Counted from the first letter of the stretch, positions 15,174 to 24,896 are shown. The stretch is 64,000 nt of DNA from Orenia marismortui DSM 5156 (GCF_000379025.1 NZ_KB900618.1:1-64000); one strand, 5' to 3'. Notes: generated from the sequence alone by a model not told the origin. Translations and numbers: made by a program.

Positions 15174-15794
15174 ATGTTAACTTACCATAATCAGTCAGAT
15201 ATTTGTGTTCTTGTTATTCATGAGATTTATGGAATCAACCAACATATGCAAACTATATGTGAAAAATTATCAGATTGTAGATTTGATGTTATCTGCCCAA
15301 ATTTATTGCAAAGAGAAGATTGTTATAGTTATTGTGATGAAAAGGATGCTTATCAAAATTTCAAAGAAAATATCGGTTTTTCATTAGCAACAAGAAGAGT
15401 AAAAGCGTTATTGTATAAGATTAGAGATAAGTATGAGATTATTATAGTAGTTGGTTTTAGTATAGGAGCAACAATAGCTTGGCTATGTAGTAATGATAAA
15501 AATCTTTGTGATATCATAATTGGCTATTATGGTTCAAAAATTAGAGATTATACAGAAATACTGCCTAAATCTCCAACTATATTATTTTTCCCAGAGGAAG
15601 AGAAGGAATTCAATGTATTAAATTTAATCGAGAAGATAAAAGAAAACACAAATATTAAAATTTATAAATTTAAAGCAGAACATGGATTTAGTGATCCTTA
15701 TTCAAGCAAATATTGTTTTAAAACAGCAAAGAAGGCGGAAGAAAAGATGATGGAATTCATACAAGACTATATTGATGATTTTATTGTGGGATGA
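15174..15794 (+). CDS. Dienelactone-hydrolase-like alpha/beta hydrolase
   Basis: The 206-residue protein has the dienelactone hydrolase fold: VLVIHEIYGINQHMQTICEK (near 11), the nucleophile elbow VGFSIGATIAW (near 98) and the histidine motif EHGFSDPYSSKY (near 173). Classical family members use cysteine in a GxCxG elbow; here it is serine, and the elbow ends in GA rather than GG, so the natural substrate may differ. GGGATAGATTTT precedes the ATG. It stands alone. Confidence 0.75.
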   Translation: MLTYHNQSDICVLVIHEIYGINQHMQTICEKLSDCRFDVICPNLLQREDCYSYCDEKDAYQNFKENIGFSLATRRVKALLYKIRDKYEIIIVVGFSIGATIAWLCSNDKNLCDIIIGYYGSKIRDYTEILPKSPTILFFPEEEKEFNVLNLIEKIKENTNIKIYKFKAEHGFSDPYSSKYCFKTAKKAEEKMMEFIQDYIDDFIVG

Positions 15795-15978
15795 GAGATT
15801 TTAGAACATTTCTCATTTGAAAGAATTTATAAAATTATAGGGAAGGTTGTAAAAGTAGGAACTAAGAATAAGCTTAATATTTCTAGAAGAAAATTAAACA
15901 AAGCAAGAGCATTGGGACGTGATTTGTAGAAAATCTTTTAAATTTATTAAAGCTTCGATATACATCTTATCTTGAAGT

Positions 15979-16010
15979 AAAAAAAGTCCCTGCTTAGGGA
16001 CTAAAGTTTA
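15979..16010 (-). terminator. Terminator of the 16028 outer-membrane gene
   Basis: AGTCCC (15985-15990) and GGGACT (15997-16002) form a stem. On the minus strand it is followed by a T run. Confidence 0.75.
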
Positions 16011-16027
16011 GAAGTTATATGCTTAGT

Positions 16028-16774
16028 TTAAAAATTATAAGTAAAACCTACTTTAGTTTCGAAGCCACTTAAATCAAGTTCTGAAATTTCAATATTATTT
16101 TCAGTTATATTTTCGTCTAGATCCATTTTTAAATAGCGATAACTAATATTACATAAGAAATTTAGATTATCTGTTAAAGAATAGTGGAAGTTAGAACCTA
16201 TTTTAAAGCCTAATTCTCCTTCTAAATCACTATCGTTATTTACATCTCTATTTGTAGAATTACTAATATTAATATAATATTCATTATTTATCTCTCCAGT
16301 ATAATAACCTATTCCTCCTGTTAATTGTAAATAATCATTTAATTTTTTGCCAACTTCTCCATAGATACCTTGTACTTTGATTTCGTTATTGAGTTTTACC
16401 ACAGTAGTCCCATTATTATTATTTGGATCTGTCCATTCAGTGTATACTGAAGCATTATCTTCATTAGAAAATTCTTCATATTGGGCTGTTATTAATAGAT
16501 TATTTCTTGTAGTAGAAATACCAATATAGTATCCATTAGCATCTTCGATCTGATCTAAGGGGTCTATTACTTTTTTATTAAAGGTATAACCTAATGACTC
16601 ATCGAATTCAATTATATTATCTATAGAATGATTATATTCTTGAATATAATCATTAATTTCTGGATCTAAGTCAAGGTAATAATAGCCCCCTACAATTTGA
16701 TATTCCGCTGCTAAAGTAGTGGTAGAGAATAAAATTATAAGAAAGGTTGAATAAATTAATATTCTTTTCTTCAT
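16028..16774 (-). CDS. Outer-membrane beta-barrel protein
   Basis: The 248-residue protein has a clean signal peptide (residues 1-22, ending LAA). It then shows alternating polar/hydrophobic strands separated by acidic, asparagine-rich loops and closes with KVGFTYNF, whose final phenylalanine is the usual C-terminal signal of outer-membrane barrels. Such proteins need an outer membrane and fit a diderm Firmicute. The ligand or pore function is unknown. GGAGGTAAACC precedes the ATG and a terminator follows; it is a single-gene unit. Confidence 0.72.
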   Translation of the reverse strand: MKKRILIYSTFLIILFSTTTLAAEYQIVGGYYYLDLDPEINDYIQEYNHSIDNIIEFDESLGYTFNKKVIDPLDQIEDANGYYIGISTTRNNLLITAQYEEFSNEDNASVYTEWTDPNNNNGTTVVKLNNEIKVQGIYGEVGKKLNDYLQLTGGIGYYTGEINNEYYINISNSTNRDVNNDSDLEGELGFKIGSNFHYSLTDNLNFLCNISYRYLKMDLDENITENNIEISELDLSGFETKVGFTYNF

Positions 16775-17153
16775 GGTTTACCTCCTTTCTTCTGATAATT
16801 AATAAATATTATTTAAAATTACTAGAAAATATTCATTAAATAAAAATAAATTTATATAAAGAGTGTGAATTAGAAATAAAAAGAAAAGTCAAAAAATTAG
16901 ATTTTTCATTTGATTTTTATATCTTTGATTTAAAAACTATAAAATTCACTGCTTCTTGAAGGTGTATTCTAGTTAGTAGTTAATTATTTAAATGGTGATT
17001 ATTATAAGTGATTACATTTTATGCAGATGACTTATGGATTAAATGACTTATTAAATTTATTAGTTAACCTGCAAATGGAATAATAGCTAAGATTGTAGTT
17101 TGATAAATATAGATAGGCAATCATAATCAAGATTAATTTATTGAGGTGATGAT
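16775..17153. other. AT-rich intergenic region
   Basis: No gene is supported. Promoters for the two diverging neighbours must lie here, but I found no convincing -35/-10 pair. ATGACTTAT occurs twice (near 17028 and 17045); its likeness to the attC middle motif is too short to interpret. Confidence 0.4.
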
Positions 17154-18398
17154 ATGCTAGGAGAAAGTAGTTATGATGTCATAAGTACTATTCTAGAAGA
17201 AGTTTATAAGGAAGAGAGTATAATTGAGACAGATAGACTCAGAAATAATAATTTTATAGATGCTCTATTAGTTATTAGTAGTTTAGTTGATAAAAATGAT
17301 TCTACTTGTAGCGAATGTTTAGGAGTGAAAAATAAGATTCTAAGCTTAAGCAAAAAATTAAAAGCTATTATAAAGTACCCTAAACAGTATATTGGATATC
17401 AGCAGGAGTATAATGAGATTATAGTAAATTTCTTAGAACATTTTTGTACAAGACATAATAATTTAGAAGAAATTTTGAGTAAAGGATATAATTGTAGAGA
17501 TTATTATTGGTTGAGAGTAATATATGAACTAGAAATAATAAGAAATAGTAGACGGTTAAAGAAGATAAGCAAAAGATATGATATAGATTATTTAAGTCTA
17601 GCTTTCCTATGGATAATTGAAAATATTGAAGTAGAAGGAGGAAGCTATAGAGAACTAAATCAAGAAATGAATAAATTTATTTTTAATCTTTTTGAAACAG
17701 AGGATTTAGAGATTTTAGCTAATGATTATTTAAATCTTGTAAAACAATTAGCAATTTTGTTAGAAGAAGAAAGAAATAGATATAAAGAAGAAAGAAATGA
17801 AGATTATAATTTATACTATGATTTGACTCTCCTAGTTAAGGGAAGAGACATAATTGAGGAAGAAGAATCTAGAAAAAAACGAAGTAAGTTTATAAATATA
17901 TTGTACATATTAGATTATAATAAACATGATAATAAATATCTATTAAAATTAACAACAATGGCCTTTAATATTGAAGGTTCAGCTAGAGAAAGTGAATTTT
18001 GTAATCAGTTAAAGAGAAAGTTAACTTTTTCTCTAGAAGAAATAGAAACATTTAAGAGTAAGAAAAGGAAAAATTTTGTAGCATATAAAAAATTCAATAA
18101 AAAGTATCGTAAGCTTATAAAAAATTACAAAAATCATTTTAAAAATTATCATGATAAATTTGATGTTGAGAGTTTTGATAAAAAGATAATAACTCCCTTA
18201 GTCTATTTAATAGCAGGTATTATTGGTATATTTTCTGCTTATCTTGCAGATAAATATAATTTACCAGGCAGATTTATAATGATTATATTTATATTAGTTT
18301 TTGTATTTGTTGAAGATAAAGTCGAAAAGAAAATGCTTCATTGTAAAATCAAATTGAACAAAATAAAAATAGCCATAGGGCACCAAACTGTAATATAA
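17154..18398 (+). CDS. Unknown coiled protein with C-terminal membrane hairpin, 3' end replaced by IS30
   Basis: The present frame codes 414 residues. Most are charged helices rich in lysine, glutamate and tyrosine, followed by two membrane segments (about 346-364 and 374-390). The IS30 copy begins at 18335, so residues after VEDKVEKK come from the element. Joining the two target-duplication copies restores the original ending: after VEKK come ILKLICKTKDVF and a stop at 19592-19594. The insertion therefore swapped about 12 residues for 21. I do not recognise the family. GGTGATGAT precedes the start. Confidence 0.6.
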   Translation: MLGESSYDVISTILEEVYKEESIIETDRLRNNNFIDALLVISSLVDKNDSTCSECLGVKNKILSLSKKLKAIIKYPKQYIGYQQEYNEIIVNFLEHFCTRHNNLEEILSKGYNCRDYYWLRVIYELEIIRNSRRLKKISKRYDIDYLSLAFLWIIENIEVEGGSYRELNQEMNKFIFNLFETEDLEILANDYLNLVKQLAILLEEERNRYKEERNEDYNLYYDLTLLVKGRDIIEEEESRKKRSKFINILYILDYNKHDNKYLLKLTTMAFNIEGSARESEFCNQLKRKLTFSLEEIETFKSKKRKNFVAYKKFNKKYRKLIKNYKNHFKNYHDKFDVESFDKKIITPLVYLIAGIIGIFSAYLADKYNLPGRFIMIIFILVFVFVEDKVEKKMLHCKIKLNKIKIAIGHQTVI

Positions 18399-19542
18399 TT
18401 AAATCACCACAAAATAACCAGTTACAGGAGGGTGCACACTATGACTTACTTAAATGATACACCAAAATCCCGAAAAAATAAACACCTAAATGCTTATGAA
18501 CGTGGTCAAATTGCATTATTACATTCCGAAGGAATGAATCCAAATGCTATTGCAAAACGTTTAGGTAGAGCTTCTAATACCATTAGAAACGAACTAAAAC
18601 GTGGTACAGTTTCTCAAATTAAAGCTAATAAAAAGATTATGGTCTATTACCCTGACACTGGTCAAAGAGTTTATGAATCTAATCGCAAGAATTGTGGTCC
18701 TAAATTTAAACTTTTGCAATGTGAAGAGTTCATTGATTATGTTATAGAACAGTTCTACGAAAAAGGACATTCTCTTGATGCTATATGTGGTGCAGCAAAA
18801 CTTCATAATAAATTTCCAAAGCCAGAGATGGTATCTACTAAAACGCTTTATAACTACGTCAACGCTGGATTATTGACAATTAAAAACATTGATTTACCTT
18901 TGAAGCTTAAGCGTTCTTCAAAAAGAAAGCACACTAAAAATAATAAAAAGAAGCTTGGTACAAGTATAGATCAACGCCCTGAAAGTATTAATAATCGTAG
19001 TGAGTTTGGTCACTGGGAAATTGACACTATGATAGGCAAAAAGACTAAAAATGAATCAGTTTTACTTACTATGACAGAACGTATGACTCGTAAAGAAATT
19101 ATTCGTAAAATCCCTGCCAAGACTGCTCAAGCAGTTCAAGATGCTATTTTAAAGCTCGTTAATGAAGCAGGAGATTGTTTTCCAAAAGTATTTAAAAGCT
19201 TCACTTGTGATAATGGCTCTGAGTTTGCTCAAATGTCATTTTTAGAGCAAATTAGTGATACTAAAGTATACTTTGCACATCCATATTCATCATGGGAAAG
19301 AGGAACTAATGAGCGTCATAATGGTCTTATAAGACGCTTTATCCCTAAAGGTAATAGTCTAAACCAATTCTCTATTGAATCTATTGCTAGAGTCCAAAAC
19401 TGGTGCAATACTTTACCAAGAAAAATCTTAGATTACCTAACCCCTGATGAAATATTTGAAGATAAATTAAAACAAATTCTTTATGACTAAATAACCAAAT
19501 TATTACAGTTTGAAAATGTTCAATTTATTATTGCAATTTAAG
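18335..19542 (+). mobile_element. IS30-family element, copy 1
   Basis: It is 1208 bp and flanked by a 13-bp duplication TCGAAAAGAAAAT (18322-18334 and 19543-19555). Ends are imperfect inverted repeats: CTTCATTG... on the left against CTTAAATTG... on the right, with AAATTGAACA and AAACTGTAAT shared further in. It matches copy 2 at 38224-39432 almost base for base. Confidence 0.88.
18441..19490 (+). CDS. IS30-family transposase (intact)
   Basis: The 349-residue product has an N-terminal helix-turn-helix (LNAYERGQIALLHSEGMNPN, AIAKRLGRASNTIRNEL). The DDE core is visible as GHWEIDTMIGKK (near 195, first D), FTCDNGSEF (near 257, second D) and SSWERGTNERHNGLIRRFIP (near 282, the E), which are the IS30 signatures. 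ATG 18441 follows CAGGAGGGTG by a normal distance; a GTG at 18432 lies too close to the ribosome site. Unlike copy 2, this frame is unbroken. Confidence 0.93.
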   Translation: MTYLNDTPKSRKNKHLNAYERGQIALLHSEGMNPNAIAKRLGRASNTIRNELKRGTVSQIKANKKIMVYYPDTGQRVYESNRKNCGPKFKLLQCEEFIDYVIEQFYEKGHSLDAICGAAKLHNKFPKPEMVSTKTLYNYVNAGLLTIKNIDLPLKLKRSSKRKHTKNNKKKLGTSIDQRPESINNRSEFGHWEIDTMIGKKTKNESVLLTMTERMTRKEIIRKIPAKTAQAVQDAILKLVNEAGDCFPKVFKSFTCDNGSEFAQMSFLEQISDTKVYFAHPYSSWERGTNERHNGLIRRFIPKGNSLNQFSIESIARVQNWCNTLPRKILDYLTPDEIFEDKLKQILYD

Positions 19543-19593
19543 TCGAAAAGAAAATATTAAAATTAATTTGTAAGACAAAAGATGTTTTTTGAT

Positions 19594-20217
19594 TTGTTTT
19601 ATGAAAGATAAAGATCTAGTTTTTTTATATTAATCTTTAGTAATATTTTATCATATTTGATCAGTAATAAAAGATAACTTGAAATAAGTAAGAATTTTTT
19701 ATTTATAAGGGAAGTATTTGAAATGTCAAAAGAAGATATGATTCAAACTTTGTAGAAGTGGACAAAAAAGCTAAAAGAAAAAGATGATAAAAGGTTTTTC
19801 TTGAAGAATTAGAGAAAAGAATTACTTTCAAAAGTCACATGAAAAGTTTTAGAAGTTGCTGTCAGTCGAGGAGTTAATTTTAAATTTTATTCGTCCATTT
19901 CATAGGTTGTGGTTGTATGTTTTGGTCCAACTTTATTGAAGATGGCTAAAGAAAGTGCTATTAAAAGTAATCTTCCAGCAGAGGTATTAAATAAAATACT
20001 CAATACTATATATTCTTGGTGTTGAGAAAAGATGGGAGATCATATAAATAGAGATATAATGGGGATAATTAGATAAGCGGATATTAAAGTTAACAATGTT
20101 AAAAACCGCCTATTAGACACCTACTATTCAATATGGACAGAGCCTAGTAAATAGTTGTAAGAATTTATTTGCGAGGTATTGGACTGTGTAGTAATTTAAG
20201 TATAAGATTTTATTATA
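19594..20217 (+). pseudogene. Decayed coding DNA, unidentified
   Basis: Coding-like fragments remain, but in shifting frames with stops. One begins MSKEDMIQTL after a ribosome-site-like AAGGGAAG (start near 19723) and breaks at a TAG, with KWTKKLKEKDDKRFFLEELE continuing. Another near 19925-20035 reads FGPTLLKMAKESAIKSNLPA and ends in a stop. I cannot name the parent families. No intact gene is present. Confidence 0.45.
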
Positions 20218-20259
20218 ATGAAAATAATTCGTAAATCTAGTAAAAATGGAGGGGTATTA

Positions 20260-20952
20260 ATGAAAAGAATAGGATTAATTGGTGGTATGAGTTGGGAATC
20301 TTCACTTGAGTATTATCGTATTACTAATGAGTTGATTAAAGATCGGTTGGGATCACCTCATTCATCTAAAAGTATTATGTATTCAGTTGATTTTGCTGAA
20401 TTTGAAAAATTACAGCATAATGGAGAATGGGAAGTAATAGCTAGCAAAATGATTAATATTGCAAAAAAATTAGTAAGGTCAGGGGCTGAATTAATATTAA
20501 TCTGTACAAATACAATGCATAAAATAGCTGAAGATGTTCAAAAGAATATCAAAGTTCCGTTACTACATATAGCAGATGCTACTGCTGAAGATATCAAAGC
20601 TAAGCAGATAACTAAAGTTGGTCTTTTGGGTACTAAGTTTACTATGGAGCAAGATTTTTATACAGGAAGGTTAAAGGAGAAACATGGAATCGATGTAATT
20701 ATACCCGATACTAGAGAGAGGGACATTGTTCACAATGTAATTTTTAAAGAATTAATATCTGGAATTATAAAGGAGGAGTCTAAAGTTAAATTTAAAAAGA
20801 TAATCAAAAATCTCAAGGCTAATGGTGCAGAAGGAGTAATTTTAGGTTGTACAGAGATTCCCTTATTAATTGAAGATGAAGATAGTGAACTACCTATATT
20901 CAATACTACAATGCTGCATGCCAAAAAAGCTGTTAATTTAGCCTTGGAATAA
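20260..20952 (+). CDS. Aspartate/glutamate racemase-family protein
   Basis: The 230-residue protein has the two-cysteine racemase layout: IGLIGGMSWESSLEYYRITN at the N-terminus, the first catalytic cysteine in LILICTNTMHK (near 84), and the second in GVILGCTEIPLLI (near 191). Family members invert the alpha carbon of aspartate or a related amino acid by a two-base mechanism without PLP. I chose ATG 20260, preceded by GGAGGGGTATT; a frame from 20218 lacks a site. It stands alone downstream of decayed DNA. Confidence 0.87.
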   Translation: MKRIGLIGGMSWESSLEYYRITNELIKDRLGSPHSSKSIMYSVDFAEFEKLQHNGEWEVIASKMINIAKKLVRSGAELILICTNTMHKIAEDVQKNIKVPLLHIADATAEDIKAKQITKVGLLGTKFTMEQDFYTGRLKEKHGIDVIIPDTRERDIVHNVIFKELISGIIKEESKVKFKKIIKNLKANGAEGVILGCTEIPLLIEDEDSELPIFNTTMLHAKKAVNLALE

Positions 20953-21071
20953 AAGTAATATCTAAGCTTAAGTAGTAATAATTAAACTAATTGTAGAATT
21001 TGAAACTTTAGTAATTATTATAAATCTCGACTATGGTATTATTTAAAAATCTCAATTTTTGGAGGAAAATT

Positions 21072-22232
21072 ATGAAAAAAGTCTTTTTGATTCTTAGCAT
21101 ATTGATTATTATAATAAATGGTCTAGCTTTTGCTAAAGCCTTATATCCAACAATGACCCTAGTCAAAGATATTGAATCTTCTTCTTATTTGATTAGTAAG
21201 CAGCAAGCTAAGTTGGCTTATCACCCAATAAACTTAATTGATGAAGATCCAAAGACAGCTTGGATTGAAGGGGTAGAAGGTGATGGGATTGGTGAATATC
21301 TTACTTTCTACTTTTTAAGAGCAATTGATATTGAAGGAATGAAGATTTTAAATGGTTATGCCAAGTCTAATGAATTATTTGAGTCAAATAATAGAATAAA
21401 GGCTCTAGAATTGATTATAAATAGATCGCAGCGAAAAACTATCCTATTAGATGATATAAATAAAGAACAGATTATAAATTTTAAAGCGGAGAATGTAAGG
21501 TCAATTAAATTAATAATCAAAGATATTTACAAAGCTAAGTTTGATGATACTGCTCTTTCAGGAATCGAATTTTTAACTAATATAGAAAGTGAAAAAGTAA
21601 ATATAGAGAGAAGGGAAGAAATTATTAAGCTGTTTAATAGAGCTAATTTTGGAGAAACTTTTAGATCAAATCAGAGTACTAAGTTATATCTAAATGCTTT
21701 AGACAATAAGTTCAAAGAAGGTATTGGGCCACAAATAATCAGAGAAGTCTTTGCAAGTGATTATCCTTCCTTAGATGGTGCAGGAAATGATTTGAGGCTT
21801 CATAATCTTCTGCGGGCTATTAAGAAAAATCCTAATTTAATTTCACCAGTTTTAAAAGTAGTCTATGATAAAAGTGATAAAGGATTATTAGCTTCTGAAT
21901 CTGACCTAGAAGATATCTATGTATATACAATAAGAATGTTATTAGATGATAATTTGGTCGCATTACCTTTGATGAAAGATAGTGGGGTTGGCTATTATAC
22001 TACATATTATAATATTTTAGATTTGGGCGATACAAGAATTGTGCCTAAATTCTTAGATAAATTAATTGAAACCGGTATTTGGCATGAGTTTTCTTGTGAG
22101 TTAATGCCTAGCGAAATTTTAATTAGGGAGAAGGATGATTATACTGAACAAGTTATTAAAAAATATTTAAAGAAAAAAGCTATGAGTCAAGAAGTAAGAG
22201 AAGAATTGAAAAGAGTTCTAGTAACAGATTAA
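21072..22232 (+). CDS. Exported protein with NADase-type/discoidin-like glycan-binding domain
   Basis: The 386-residue protein starts with a signal peptide (about 1-22, ending AFAKA). Residues about 40-175 hold a discoidin-like beta domain with YHPINLIDEDPKTAWIEGVE, GEYLTFYF and SIKLIIKDIYKAKFDDTALS, features of NADase-type glycan-binding domains. The rest is helical and unassigned. It is probably periplasmic or secreted and binds a polymer (inference). ATG 21072 follows GGAGGAAAATT; an upstream ATG at 21033 would spoil the signal peptide. Confidence 0.72.
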   Translation: MKKVFLILSILIIIINGLAFAKALYPTMTLVKDIESSSYLISKQQAKLAYHPINLIDEDPKTAWIEGVEGDGIGEYLTFYFLRAIDIEGMKILNGYAKSNELFESNNRIKALELIINRSQRKTILLDDINKEQIINFKAENVRSIKLIIKDIYKAKFDDTALSGIEFLTNIESEKVNIERREEIIKLFNRANFGETFRSNQSTKLYLNALDNKFKEGIGPQIIREVFASDYPSLDGAGNDLRLHNLLRAIKKNPNLISPVLKVVYDKSDKGLLASESDLEDIYVYTIRMLLDDNLVALPLMKDSGVGYYTTYYNILDLGDTRIVPKFLDKLIETGIWHEFSCELMPSEILIREKDDYTEQVIKKYLKKKAMSQEVREELKRVLVTD

Positions 22233-22369
22233 TTTTAGAGTAAAGAGAGAAGATAGGCTGATTATAAAGAGCTGCTTATTTCTTATTACTACAGAATGAT
22301 AAAATATCTTAGCTTATATTTTTCTTTTAGAAATTATATAAGTAGTTGCTTTATAGAGGGAGGGATTAA

Positions 22370-23191
22370 ATGCAGATAGATAAGTTAAGTAAAGTATACT
22401 TTTCTCCAACTAATACAACCCAAGAGATAGTTGAAGCTATAGCCAAGGGACTAAGAATTGAAGATACAGAGAGAATAGATTTGACTAAAGTAGATACTCG
22501 TAAAAATTTCAGCTTGAATCTTAATTCAAATAATCAACTTTTAATTATTGGGGTTCCAGTTTATGAAGAAAGAATTCCAGATTTAGTTAAAGAGCCATTA
22601 AATAATCTTAGAGGAGAAGGGCAAGGAGTAATTTTAATAGCTGTTTATGGAAATATTGGTGAGGGTATAGCACTTCAAGAACTAAAAAATTTAGTCGAAA
22701 AAAATGGCTTCAATGTAGTTGCGGCAGGATCGTTTATTGGAGAACATTCATTTTCTAATTCCCAATTAAAAATTGCAACAGGACGACCTGATGAAGATGA
22801 CTTAAAGCAAGCAGAACAATTTGCTATAAGAATAACTGAGAAGTTGCTAAAGATTGATAATATTGAAGAAATTTCTAAGTTAAATATTCAAGGTGAATTG
22901 CCATTAATGGCTAAATTTTTACCCAAAAATAGTGCTAAAATCTTTGCTAAAAGACCTAAAGTTGCTAAGGAAAAATGTAATAACTGTGGTATATGTATTA
23001 AGGTATGTCCAGTAGGGGCTATTGATCAAGAAGAGCTGAAAATAAACAATGAAATATGTTTGCGTTGTTTTGCTTGTGCAAAGAAATGTCCTCAAGAAGC
23101 TAGAAATATTAAGTTTAAAAAAGAATTATTAGTTAAATTTATTTTAAGAAAAAAGGGTGCAGAAAGAAAAGAAGTAAAAATTTATCTTTAG
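22370..23191 (+). CDS. EFR1-family flavodoxin/ferredoxin fusion
   Basis: The 273-residue protein joins an N-terminal flavodoxin-like domain (YFSPTNTTQEIVEAIAKG, residues 10-27, then LLIIGVPVYEERIP) to two C-terminal 4Fe-4S clusters. The cluster motifs are CNNCGICIKVCPVGAID near 203 and CLRCFACAKKCPQEARN near 225. EFR1 proteins are anaerobe electron carriers of unknown partner. GGGAGGGATTAA precedes the start. No redox partner is encoded beside it, though an iron-sulphur protein follows. Confidence 0.9.
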   Translation: MQIDKLSKVYFSPTNTTQEIVEAIAKGLRIEDTERIDLTKVDTRKNFSLNLNSNNQLLIIGVPVYEERIPDLVKEPLNNLRGEGQGVILIAVYGNIGEGIALQELKNLVEKNGFNVVAAGSFIGEHSFSNSQLKIATGRPDEDDLKQAEQFAIRITEKLLKIDNIEEISKLNIQGELPLMAKFLPKNSAKIFAKRPKVAKEKCNNCGICIKVCPVGAIDQEELKINNEICLRCFACAKKCPQEARNIKFKKELLVKFILRKKGAERKEVKIYL

Positions 23192-23207
23192 ATTAACTTA
23201 GTATTAT

Positions 23208-23391
23208 AGATGTCCAAGTTTAAAGTGACACTTAATGGATATAAAGAGACACTTTTAGGTGCTAGGTGATAGGTCATAGGAGGTTAGTAAGATCTTTCTA
23301 TGTCCTAGATCCTAACGCCTAACTCCGAAACTGTCGCTTTATCTATCTATAACGATATATTTAGATTTCATTCTAAGGTTGAACATCTATA
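23208..23391. repeat. Hairpin repeat family, copy 1
   Basis: A long imperfect inverted repeat. The outer arms begin AGATGTCCAA on the left and AGATGTTCAA read from the right. Inner arms are ATAAAGAGACACTTTT and, inverted, ATAAAGCGACAGTTTC. The core is built from TAGGTG/TAGG words, including CCTAACGCCTAACTCC. Related copies lie at 29455-29590, 39450-39625 and 49400-49545. Confidence 0.75.
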
Positions 23392-23465
23392 TTAATATAA
23401 ATTATTTAGACCATATCTTCATTACTAGTAAATAAAATAGTATATAAATTTTGGAGGGTTTTAAA

Positions 23466-24227
23466 TTGAAGCAAAAGCTTAAAAAATTAATTAAGGAATA
23501 TGTAAAAGACTATCCAGCACATAAAGAGGTGGAAACTGAATGGAGAGAACCTATAATCAAGTTTGCTGATGCCAATGATCAAGGATTTATTAAGTTAAAG
23601 GAGATTATTGGCCCAACTCATGCTCTGCCTCAAGATTTTTTAACAGATGCCCAAAGTGTTATTGCTTATTTTATTCCTTTTGATCAAGCAGTTGTAAATT
23701 CAAATATAGAAGGAAGATATAGTTCTAAAGCTTGGGCTAAAGCTTATATAGAAAGTAATGATTTAATATCTAATCTGAATAAGTGTATTAAGCAGAAGCT
23801 TGATAGTCTTAATTATAAGTCTACTATTATACCTGCTACTCATAATTTTGATCAAGAGAGTTTAATCAGTGATTGGTCACATCGACATGTAGCTTATCTT
23901 GCGGGGGTGGGTAAATTTGGCTTAAATAATATGTTAATTACAACTAAAGGGTGTTGTGGTAGAGTTGGAAGTATAGTAAGCAACTTAAAAATAGAGCCTA
24001 GTAAAAGAGATGATAAAGAATATTGTCTTTATTACAGTAGTGGAGTCTGTAAAAAATGTGTACAAAGATGTGTCAATGATGCCTTAAAAGTTGATTCTTT
24101 TGATAGGCATAAATGTTATGAAATATTGTTAGCTAATGATAAATTACATGCTGATCTTGGCTTAACTGATGTCTGTGGCAAATGTTGTGTTAATTTGCCG
24201 TGTTCCTTTAGTGATCCAGTAAGATAA
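23466..24227 (+). CDS. Epoxyqueuosine-reductase-like iron-sulphur protein
   Basis: The 253-residue protein resembles shortened QueG-type proteins. The middle has SVIAYFIPFDQ and HRHVAYLAGVGKFGLNNMLI (near 143-162), the region that holds the cobalamin in QueG. The C-terminal part is cysteine-rich (KGCCGRVGS, YYSSGVCKKCVQRC, CGKCCVNLPC). Clusters are not the textbook CxxCxxCxxxCP spacing, so a role in queuosine synthesis is uncertain. The start is TTG 23466, because GGAGGG at 23453-23458 is the ribosome site. Confidence 0.7.
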   Translation: MKQKLKKLIKEYVKDYPAHKEVETEWREPIIKFADANDQGFIKLKEIIGPTHALPQDFLTDAQSVIAYFIPFDQAVVNSNIEGRYSSKAWAKAYIESNDLISNLNKCIKQKLDSLNYKSTIIPATHNFDQESLISDWSHRHVAYLAGVGKFGLNNMLITTKGCCGRVGSIVSNLKIEPSKRDDKEYCLYYSSGVCKKCVQRCVNDALKVDSFDRHKCYEILLANDKLHADLGLTDVCGKCCVNLPCSFSDPVR

Positions 24228-24398
24228 GGAAGGTATAGATTCAATTATAATGGCTCCAATAAATAAGAATAATAGATCAAAAATAAGGGTCTTTAATCTC
24301 ATTTTTTTACATTGATAGTAGTTATAGAAGATCATATACTTATCTGCTACAATACAGTATAAGAGTTAAGTTTATTTAAATTTAAGAGAGGAGAAGAA

Positions 24399-24896
24399 AT
24401 GATTATAAGAGAGATTCAAAAGAAGGATGCAGAAGATTTCCTTGAATTATGCAAAAAATTAGATAGAGAAACAGAATTTCTACTTTTAGAACCTGGAGAA
24501 AGGAAGCTGACAGTAGCAGAGCAAAAGAGAAAGATTATTAATACTCAGGCTGCAAGAAATAAAAATATTTTTCTTGTAGAAGATGAGGGGAGTTTAATTG
24601 CTTATTTAGGTGCATATGGAGGAGAGTTTAAGAGAAATTTCAATACTATTTACATAGTAGTAGCTGTCTTAGAAGGTTATACAGGTCAAGGAATTGGAAG
24701 CAGGCTTTTTCATCACTTAGAACAATGGGGTCAAGAGGAGGAATTCCATAGGTTTGAGTTAACTGTAATGTCCCATAATAATAGAGCTATCAATCTTTAT
24801 AAAAAAATGGGCTTTGAAATAGAAGGTTTAAGAAAAGATGCTTTATTTATTAATGGTAAATATATAGATGAATATTATATGAGTAAATTAATTTAA
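24399..24896 (+). CDS. GNAT acetyltransferase (RimJ/SpeG-like)
   Basis: The 165-residue protein is a standard GNAT: MIIREIQKKDAEDFLELCKK start, IYIVVAVLEGYTGQGIGSRL with the acetyl-CoA loop GQGIGS near 98, and the C-terminal NNRAINLYKKMGFEIEGLRK motif near 127. The last motif is shared with ribosomal-protein and spermidine acetyltransferases. The acceptor is not predictable. GAGAGGAGAAGAA precedes ATG. Another GNAT gene follows 46 bases on, so the two may be cotranscribed. Confidence 0.88.
   Translation: MIIREIQKKDAEDFLELCKKLDRETEFLLLEPGERKLTVAEQKRKIINTQAARNKNIFLVEDEGSLIAYLGAYGGEFKRNFNTIYIVVAVLEGYTGQGIGSRLFHHLEQWGQEEEFHRFELTVMSHNNRAINLYKKMGFEIEGLRKDALFINGKYIDEYYMSKLI

Noticed and set aside
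20218-20259. Longer N-terminus of the racemase
   Set aside because: The extension lacks a ribosome site, and the family start IGLIGGM follows directly after ATG 20260.
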